Assembly: GCA_030704425.1 (NCBI GenBank)
Contig: JAPDHM010000001.1
Coordinates: 124,001 to 188,000, forward strand
Direction: 5' to 3'
From: Rhodobacteraceae bacterium IMCC1909
GTDB taxonomy: Bacteria; Pseudomonadota; Alphaproteobacteria; Rhodobacterales; Rhodobacteraceae
Length of the DNA: 64,000 nt
Every line of letters begins with the position of its first letter. Position 1 is the stretch's first letter. The notes under the pieces were generated by a model. It was not told the DNA's origin and did not search any database. It saw nothing but the letters and a program-made list of their open reading frames with translations. Positions 59,106 to 64,000 of the stretch are shown here, piece after piece. The position numbers and the translations under genes were made by a program.

Positions 59106-59995
59106 TTTTCATGGGCACGCCCGATTTTTCGGTCGCCGCTTTGCGGGCCTTGGCCGCGGCGGGCCATGAGATCGCAGCCGTCTACTGCCAACCGCCGCGT
59201 AAATCCGGCCGGGGGCAAAAACGTCGTCCGTCGCCGGTGCAAGCCTATGCCGAGTGCCAAGGATGGACGGTCTTTACACCCAAAAACTTCCATGATCCGG
59301 CTGAGCTGGCCAATTTTGCGGCTCTTGAGGCGGATATCGCCGTGGTGGTGGCTTACGGGTTGATCTTACCGCAAGCGCTTTTGGATGCCCCGCGCTTTGG
59401 ATGTTTGAATATTCATGCCAGCCTTCTGCCGCGTTGGCGCGGCGCGGCGCCAATCCATAGGGCAATTATGGCCGGGGATGCGCAGACTGGGGTGTGTATC
59501 ATGCAGATGGATGCGGGTCTGGACACCGGGCCGGTGCGTCTGCGCCGCGCGCTGGATATTGCGGCGCAAGAGACCACGGCCGAGCTGCATGATCGCCTTG
59601 CCGCGCTGGGCGCTGCGGCGATTGTGGATGTTTTGGCCGATTTGCCGGGTCATCCGCCCAAAGTGCAACCTAATGTCGGTATTTGCTATGCACAGAAAAT
59701 CGACAAATCTGAGGCACGCATTGACTGGACGCGGCCGGCGCTTGAGGTGGACCGGCAAATTCGCGCCCTGTCTCCCTTTCCCGGTGCCTGGTGTGAACTG
59801 GCGGGACAGCGGATGAAACTTTTGGCCTCCCAAACGGGCCAAGGCTCTGGTGCGCCGGGGCAGGTGCTTGGTGGGTTTGAAGTGGCCTGCGGACAGGGAT
59901 CAGTGATCATCACGCGGCTGCAACTGGCGGGCAAAACCGCGCAAACCGCCGCTGAGTTTCTACAAGGCCATGCGCTGCCCGAAGAGCTCATCTAA
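59096..59995 (+). CDS. fmt: methionyl-tRNA formyltransferase
   Basis: A 299-residue Fmt that formylates initiator Met-tRNA using 10-formyl-THF. It starts [17 protein letters not shown], has the loop [15 protein letters not shown] near 41, the catalytic [20 protein letters not shown] near 105 (Asn, His) and [12 protein letters not shown] near 138. The C-terminal OB-like domain is present. It overlaps the def-like gene by 10 bp. Confidence 0.96.
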   Translation: MRVVFMGTPDFSVAALRALAAAGHEIAAVYCQPPRKSGRGQKRRPSPVQAYAECQGWTVFTPKNFHDPAELANFAALEADIAVVVAYGLILPQALLDAPRFGCLNIHASLLPRWRGAAPIHRAIMAGDAQTGVCIMQMDAGLDTGPVRLRRALDIAAQETTAELHDRLAALGAAAIVDVLADLPGHPPKVQPNVGICYAQKIDKSEARIDWTRPALEVDRQIRALSPFPGAWCELAGQRMKLLASQTGQGSGAPGQVLGGFEVACGQGSVIITRLQLAGKTAQTAAEFLQGHALPEELI

Positions 59996-60228
59996 GCCCA
60001 GCGGATCAGGCCGATGATGGCGGATCCGGCGTAGAAGGCCTGAAGCAGCAAAAAGGTCCAGCGACGGTCAATCACAGCCCAGGCGGCAAAAAGGCTGGCT
60101 GAGATGAACAGCAGGGAGAACCCCAAAATCTCATTGCCTGTATTCGAGGCGATGAGCAACGCGTAGACCATCGCTAAAATTGATCCAGAGATTTCAAAAA
60201 TGGAAGTGAGTTTTCGTTTCTTATCCAT
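59992..60228 (-). CDS. small membrane protein
   Basis: A 78-residue protein with about three hydrophobic helices (12-27, 34-50 and 56-75) and a basic N-terminus MDKKRKLTS. Its stop overlaps the fmt stop, so the genes converge tightly. Function unknown. Confidence 0.6.
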   Translation of the reverse strand: MDKKRKLTSIFEISGSILAMVYALLIASNTGNEILGFSLLFISASLFAAWAVIDRRWTFLLLQAFYAGSAIIGLIRWA

Positions 60229-60251
60229 TTCGTGCTTTCTGCCCTGCGGGC

Positions 60252-60704
60252 TTAGTCCTTGAATGGTGCCATGCCGGCACGGGCCAATTCATCGGCCAAT
60301 TCGTTTTGAGGATGCCCCGCATGGCCCTTGACCCACTCCCAAGTGACCTGATGCTGAGCTTGGGCGGCATCCAATTGTTTCCACAGGTCTTCATTCTTGA
60401 CCGGCTTTTTTGCGGCGGTTTTCCAGCCGTTTTTCTTCCAACCGAAAATCCATTTGGTCACGCCATCTTTGACGTAAACGCTGTCGGTGACGATTGTGAT
60501 TGCCGAGCGTCGGGACAGGGCTTCAAGGGCGGAGATCGCCGCCATGAGCTCCATACGATTGTTGGTTGTCTCTTTCGCCCCGCCTTTGAGTTCGCGCTGC
60601 TTGGTCACCGTGTCGCCCGTTTTGGCCTGCATCACCACACCCCAGCCGCCCGGGCCGGGATTGCCACTGCAGGCCCCGTCGGTATAGGCGATTAGATCAT
60701 GCAT
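60252..60704 (-). CDS. rnhA: ribonuclease HI
   Basis: A 150-residue RNase HI that cuts the RNA strand of RNA-DNA hybrids. Catalytic acids are seen in [17 protein letters not shown] (Asp 8 region), [16 protein letters not shown] (Glu near 52), [10 protein letters not shown] (Asp near 74) and [11 protein letters not shown] (Asp near 138). It overlaps the start of the methyltransferase-family gene stop by 8 bp. Confidence 0.96.
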   Translation of the reverse strand: MHDLIAYTDGACSGNPGPGGWGVVMQAKTGDTVTKQRELKGGAKETTNNRMELMAAISALEALSRRSAITIVTDSVYVKDGVTKWIFGWKKNGWKTAAKKPVKNEDLWKQLDAAQAQHQVTWEWVKGHAGHPQNELADELARAGMAPFKD

Positions 60705-61284
60705 GGGTGGACATCATGATAAAGCGTTCCACATCTCCGGCCAGCCCTTTTTCCTGCCCCTCGCGCTCGAAGGTGAGGGTGAAGCCGGCTTGCGTTAAAA
60801 TATCTTTCAGCTCTTGGGCGGTGTAATAGGTATAAAAGCGCCCGAGATCATCGCGTTTCTCACCAGTGCCAAGCTTCATGGCGAGGTGCAAGATCCCGCC
60901 AGGATGCAGCGCTGCGTGGCAGGCTTGGATATGGCGATTGAAATCTGCGCGCTGGGCGTGCAGCAGTGAAAAATTGGCATAAATCCCATAGTATGTGGCC
61001 TGTGATGGCAATTCGTCAAATGTGGCTTGCCGGGCTGTGACGCCGGGGTGTTTGCTGGCGGCGGTCACCATCTCTACGCTGCCGTCAATTGCCTCCACTT
61101 TGCAGCCCTGGCGCGCCATTTCCGCAGCGGCTAGACCGGGACCACAGCCCAAATCCAAAACGCGCCCACCCTCAGGGATGGCCTTGATAAAGGCCAAGAG
61201 TGATTTGCTGGGCGGCGCTTGGGTCAAGCGCAGGTAATCTTCAATTTTGGCGTCATAGACGGCGAGAGTTTGCGCATCAGTCAT
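60697..61284 (-). CDS. class I SAM-dependent methyltransferase
   Basis: A 195-residue methyltransferase with motif [17 protein letters not shown] near 38-53, the acidic end of beta-2 in [10 protein letters not shown], and [11 protein letters not shown] as the late strand. The substrate cannot be told. It overlaps ispH by 8 bp and rnhA by 8 bp, forming a leftward operon ispH - methyltransferase - rnhA. Confidence 0.88.
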   Translation of the reverse strand: MTDAQTLAVYDAKIEDYLRLTQAPPSKSLLAFIKAIPEGGRVLDLGCGPGLAAAEMARQGCKVEAIDGSVEMVTAASKHPGVTARQATFDELPSQATYYGIYANFSLLHAQRADFNRHIQACHAALHPGGILHLAMKLGTGEKRDDLGRFYTYYTAQELKDILTQAGFTLTFEREGQEKGLAGDVERFIMMSTHA

Positions 61285-62242
61285 GGGCGGGCGCTCCGAC
61301 CTCCCGCAGGATGCGCGGCACTTTGAAACTGACGTTTTCTTTTGTGATCTCTACCGTTTCGATTGTGACCGCATAATGCTCCGAACAGGCGTCAATCACC
61401 TCTTGGATCAAGACATCTGGCGCCGAAGCGCCGGCGGTGATGCCGATGGTCTTGATCCCATCTAATGCGCGCCAGTCGATATCTTTGGCGCGCTGCACCA
61501 ATTGCGCATAGTTGCATCCGGCGCGCGAGGCGACTTCAACCAGACGCTTGGAATTGGAAGAATTGGGTGCTCCAACCACCAAAAGCGCATCGCAGAGCGG
61601 GGCAATGGCCTTGACCGCTTCTTGGCGATTTGTGGTGGCGTAGCAGATATCTTCTTTATGTGGCCCGGCGATATTTGGGAAGCGGCGTTGTAGAGCCGCG
61701 ACAACCCCGGCTGTATCATCGACCGATAGGGTGGTTTGGGTGATATAGGCCAGCCGATCTGGGTCACGCACGGCGACGGCTTCAACATCGGCTTCGCTCT
61801 CGACCAAAAGCACCTCGCCATCGGGCAATTGTCCCATGGTGCCGATGGTTTCGGGATGGCCTGCATGACCAATCATGATCATTTGAAGGCCGTTCTCACT
61901 GTGGCGTTCGGCTTCGATATGAACTTTACTGACCAAAGGGCAGGTCGCATCGACATAGATCATATTGCGCGCCTGCGCGGCGCTTGGAACGGACTTTGGC
62001 ACCCCATGCGCGGAAAAAATCACCGGGCGATCATCCGGACATTCGTCCAGCTCTTGCACAAATATAGCACCCTGGGCGCGCAGGCCGTCGACGACAAATT
62101 TATTGTGCACGATCTCATGGCGCACAAACACGGGCGCACCCCATTTTTGCAAAGCCATCTCTACGATTTTTATGGCACGATCCACCCCCGCGCAAAAACC
62201 TCTTGGCGCGGCGAGATAAAGTTTGAGCTCAGGTTTTGTCAT
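61277..62242 (-). CDS. ispH: 4-hydroxy-3-methylbut-2-enyl diphosphate reductase
   Basis: A 321-residue IspH, last step of the MEP isoprenoid pathway. The three iron-sulfur cysteines are seen in [12 protein letters not shown] near 16, [11 protein letters not shown] near 100 and [11 protein letters not shown] or the late [17 protein letters not shown] near 212-230. [10 protein letters not shown] near 168 and AHGVPKSV near 75 are also diagnostic. It is preceded by a strong hairpin at 62255. Confidence 0.96.
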   Translation of the reverse strand: MTKPELKLYLAAPRGFCAGVDRAIKIVEMALQKWGAPVFVRHEIVHNKFVVDGLRAQGAIFVQELDECPDDRPVIFSAHGVPKSVPSAAQARNMIYVDATCPLVSKVHIEAERHSENGLQMIMIGHAGHPETIGTMGQLPDGEVLLVESEADVEAVAVRDPDRLAYITQTTLSVDDTAGVVAALQRRFPNIAGPHKEDICYATTNRQEAVKAIAPLCDALLVVGAPNSSNSKRLVEVASRAGCNYAQLVQRAKDIDWRALDGIKTIGITAGASAPDVLIQEVIDACSEHYAVTIETVEITKENVSFKVPRILREVGAPAHD

Positions 62243-62254
62243 GGCAACGATCCT

Positions 62255-62283
62255 TTGCTCGGCACGCTAAATGTGCCGAGCAA
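62255..62283 (-). terminator. hairpin between the NYN gene and ispH
   Basis: TTGCTCGGCAC (62255-62265) and GTGCCGAGCAA (62273-62283) form a perfect 11-bp stem with a 7-base loop, just before ispH in its direction of transcription. Flanking GATC pairs could lengthen it. It probably ends the NYN-gene transcript, or attenuates read-through into ispH. Confidence 0.65.
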
Positions 62284-62306
62284 GATCGTCCAGAGGTTGG
62301 GGCGAA

Positions 62307-62873
62307 TTAATCAGCTTCCGCCGGGGCCACAAAGTCGTCGGTTTCGCGCGCTGGGCGACCGATCACATCACGCAACGCATCCAATTCGATGAAATTGTCG
62401 CACTGGCGACGCAGTTCATCGGCAATCATCGGCGGTTGGCTGCGAATTGTGGAGACCACGGACACGCGCACGCCCTGGCGTTGTACACTTTCGACCATTG
62501 GCCGGAAGTCACCGTCACCGGAGAAGAGCACGATATGATCAACATGCGGAGCCAATTCCATCGCGTTTACGGTCAACTCGATGTCCATGTTGCCCTTGAT
62601 CTTCCGGCGGCCTTGGCTGTCGGTAAATTCTTTTGCCGCTTTGGTGACCATGGTGAAGCCGTTGTAATTCAGCCAATCAACCAAAGGTCTTATTGGTGAA
62701 TATTCATCGTTTTCCAAAAGCGCAGTGTAGTAGAACGCCCGCAGCATTTTTCCACGGCTCGTGAATTCTTGGCGAAGCAATTTGTAGTCGATGTCGAAGC
62801 CCAAGGCTTTCGCGGCTGCATATAGATTTGCGCCATCAATAAAAAGCGCTAAGCGCTCGTCGCGGTAAAACAT
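62307..62873 (-). CDS. NYN-domain protein (LabA/DUF88 family)
   Basis: A 188-residue NYN (PIN-like) domain protein, a family of predicted RNA nucleases. Acidic metal-site residues are in ALFIDGANLYAAAKAL (Asp 13), KGNMDIELTVNAM near 93 and LFSGDGDFRPMVESVQRQG near 115. A C-terminal acidic tail follows. AAGGATATATTTGGT precedes the start. It is divergent from folK. Confidence 0.88.
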   Translation of the reverse strand: MFYRDERLALFIDGANLYAAAKALGFDIDYKLLRQEFTSRGKMLRAFYYTALLENDEYSPIRPLVDWLNYNGFTMVTKAAKEFTDSQGRRKIKGNMDIELTVNAMELAPHVDHIVLFSGDGDFRPMVESVQRQGVRVSVVSTIRSQPPMIADELRRQCDNFIELDALRDVIGRPARETDDFVAPAEAD

Positions 62874-62879
62874 ACCAAA

Positions 62880-62917
62880 TATATCCTTTTTAAAGTACTA
62901 TATCCTTATTAAAGTAC
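62880..62917. repeat. two tandem 19-bp repeats in the NYN/folK promoter
   Basis: TATATCCTTTTTAAAGTAC (62880-62898) is followed directly by TATATCCTTATTAAAGTAC (62899-62917), differing at one base. On the minus strand each unit contains AAGGATATA, so the NYN gene has two copies of its ribosome-binding segment. It may be a duplicated operator or a replication slip. Confidence 0.65.
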
Positions 62918-62986
62918 CGAGTGCCGCGAGAAGATTAAGTTGCGGCCTCGGCTGCTTTTAGATAGTTATTAAAATAGTTGATGTAA

Positions 62987-63580
62987 ATGTCACACATGCA
63001 AAATAAAATAAAAATCCAGCAAAAAACAATACTGGTCGCAATGGGCGGCAATTTAGATTCTGAAATTGGCCCGCCGCATGTGACTTTAGGCTATGCGATG
63101 GCGTCACTTCGTTCAAATACCAATAGCCTCCTGCGAAAAAGTAAATATTTCGTTACCCCCTGTTTTCCTGTTGGATATGGGCCTGATTACGTCAATGCGG
63201 CGGTTTCGTTTCAATTTCAGGGCGAATCACACGAGCTTTTGGCGATTCTGCATCGCATCGAGGCCAATTTCGGCCGACTGCGCACCCAGCGATGGGGTGG
63301 CCGGGTTTTGGATCTGGATTTACTGGCCTTTGGGGATGAAGTTGCACCAACGATCGAGGTTTATGAGGCGTGGCGTGACAAACCGCTGTCTGAACAAATT
63401 TCTCAAACCCCGCAAGAGTTGATCCTACCGCATCCAAGAATGCAGGACAGAGCCTTTGTTTTAGGGCCGCTGATGGATGTGGCACCCAATTGGCGTCACC
63501 CGGTATCAGGTCTCACGGTGCGCCAGATGTTTGAGCGTTTGCCATCCGAAGACCGCGCGGCCCTCAAGCCATTGCCATAG
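62987..63580 (+). CDS. folK: 2-amino-4-hydroxy-6-hydroxymethyldihydropteridine pyrophosphokinase
   Basis: A 197-residue HPPK in the folate pathway, transferring pyrophosphate from ATP to the pterin. It has [14 protein letters not shown] near 17, [18 protein letters not shown] near 56, the [15 protein letters not shown] motif near 99 (Asp ligands for magnesium) and [16 protein letters not shown] near 146. The start is at 62987, or 62996 (MQNKIKIQ). The C-terminal part is longer than in E. coli. Confidence 0.93.
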   Translation: MSHMQNKIKIQQKTILVAMGGNLDSEIGPPHVTLGYAMASLRSNTNSLLRKSKYFVTPCFPVGYGPDYVNAAVSFQFQGESHELLAILHRIEANFGRLRTQRWGGRVLDLDLLAFGDEVAPTIEVYEAWRDKPLSEQISQTPQELILPHPRMQDRAFVLGPLMDVAPNWRHPVSGLTVRQMFERLPSEDRAALKPLP

Positions 63581-63675
63581 GTGCGAGCCCGAGGCGTGAA
63601 TGCGCGATTCACCCTTGCGTTTCTTGGCATTCGCTCCTAGATAGCGAACTTCATCACAGGTGCAGGAGATCACAC

Positions 63676-64000
63676 ATGGCGCGTGTCACAGTTGAAGATT
63701 GTGTAGACAAAGTTCCAAATCGTTTTGATCTGGTCATGCTGGCGGCCCATCGGGCGCGCGAGATTGCCAGTGGGTCTCCGGTGACTGTAGATCGCGACAA
63801 CGACAAAAACCCTGTCGTTTCCCTGCGTGAAATCGCCGATGAAACGCAAATGGTCGATGATCTGCTTGAGCGTCTGATCGAAAGCAATCAAACTCAAATC
63901 GAAGTCGACGAGCCGGAAGAAGATTCCATGGCACTGTTGATGGGCGGTGAGCCGGATAAGCCGGCTGAAGATGATTTGAATGACGAAAAGTTGCTGCGTG
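63676..64000 (+). CDS. rpoZ: RNA polymerase omega subunit (partial, runs off the window)
   Basis: The visible 108 residues begin [20 protein letters not shown], the universal omega start, followed by [34 protein letters not shown]-type sequence that packs against the beta-prime C-terminus. The acidic C-terminal extension ([21 protein letters not shown]) is usual in alphaproteobacteria. TGCAGGAGATCACAC precedes the ATG. The 95 bp before it hold no gene. Confidence 0.95.
   Translation, partial: MARVTVEDCVDKVPNRFDLVMLAAHRAREIASGSPVTVDRDNDKNPVVSLREIADETQMVDDLLERLIESNQTQIEVDEPEEDSMALLMGGEPDKPAEDDLNDEKLLR

Overview
The window looks like a chromosome segment from a marine alphaproteobacterium of the Roseobacter group (Rhodobacteraceae). 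This is inferred from the ribosomal proteins, a cobalamin locus with CbiX and a CbiG-CobJ fusion, the def / def-like / fmt cluster, SMC, and two tripartite tricarboxylate transporters. No rRNA is present. The only RNA gene found is one tRNA-Arg(UCU). The left half is a mosaic of accessory DNA and the right half (from about 33.7 kb) is mostly core genome.

Region 1 (1-4.6 kb) is AT-rich and holds a leftward run of small proteins (cupin, an unknown, two NTF2-like proteins, a GFA-family protein). It also has a rightward cassette of three unfamiliar small genes (two membrane proteins and a basic helical protein) and a GNAT acetyltransferase. Broken copies of a four-cysteine mini-gene lie between them.

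Region 2 (4.7-14.0 kb) is a catabolic block. It has a short-chain dehydrogenase with a beta-keto acid cleavage enzyme, then a universal stress protein, a tripartite tricarboxylate transporter (TctC-TctB-TctA), an oxalate-CoA-ligase-like enzyme, a ketopantoate-reductase-like enzyme and the decayed end of an Asp/Glu racemase.

Region 3 (14.0-26.5 kb) is a second catabolic cassette: aldehyde dehydrogenase, a second TctB-TctA-TctC, a class I glutamine amidotransferase, cytochrome P450, a glutamine-synthetase-like ligase and a Tm-1/UPF0261 protein. The ligase, amidotransferase, oxygenase and aldehyde dehydrogenase together suggest breakdown of an imported amine through a gamma-glutamyl intermediate. 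Near-identical 178-bp direct repeats, each containing a palindrome, lie about 11.8 kb apart on either side of it. Remnants of an IS6-like element, including an internally deleted (MITE-like) form, are scattered through regions 2 and 3.

Region 4 (26.5-33.7 kb) is an AT-rich island ending at the tRNA-Arg gene. It carries a broken serine recombinase next to a large palindrome, two secreted pentapeptide-repeat paralogs behind twin palindromic operators, the intact cysteine mini-gene, a polymerase-like protein with superfamily-A/TV-Pol motifs, a tiny zinc-finger protein, an NTF2-like protein and a tyrosine integrase next to the tRNA.

Region 5 (33.7-64 kb) is core genome. It has a detached piece of the S10 ribosomal operon (rplB-rpsS-rplV-rpsC-rplP), a frameshifted TauE/SafE permease, an SDR lacking the usual catalytic Tyr/Lys, smc and a lytic transglycosylase. 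The cobalamin locus lies on both strands (cobD, cobC and DUF1636 leftward; a small membrane protein, cbiX, cobH, cobL, cobI, cbiG-cobJ and cobM rightward). An FkbM-GT32 gene with one in-frame stop sits inside it. After this come a PatB-type lyase, def with an inactive-looking def paralog and fmt, rnhA, ispH, a NYN-domain protein, folK and the start of rpoZ. All names come from reading motifs by eye; no database search was run.
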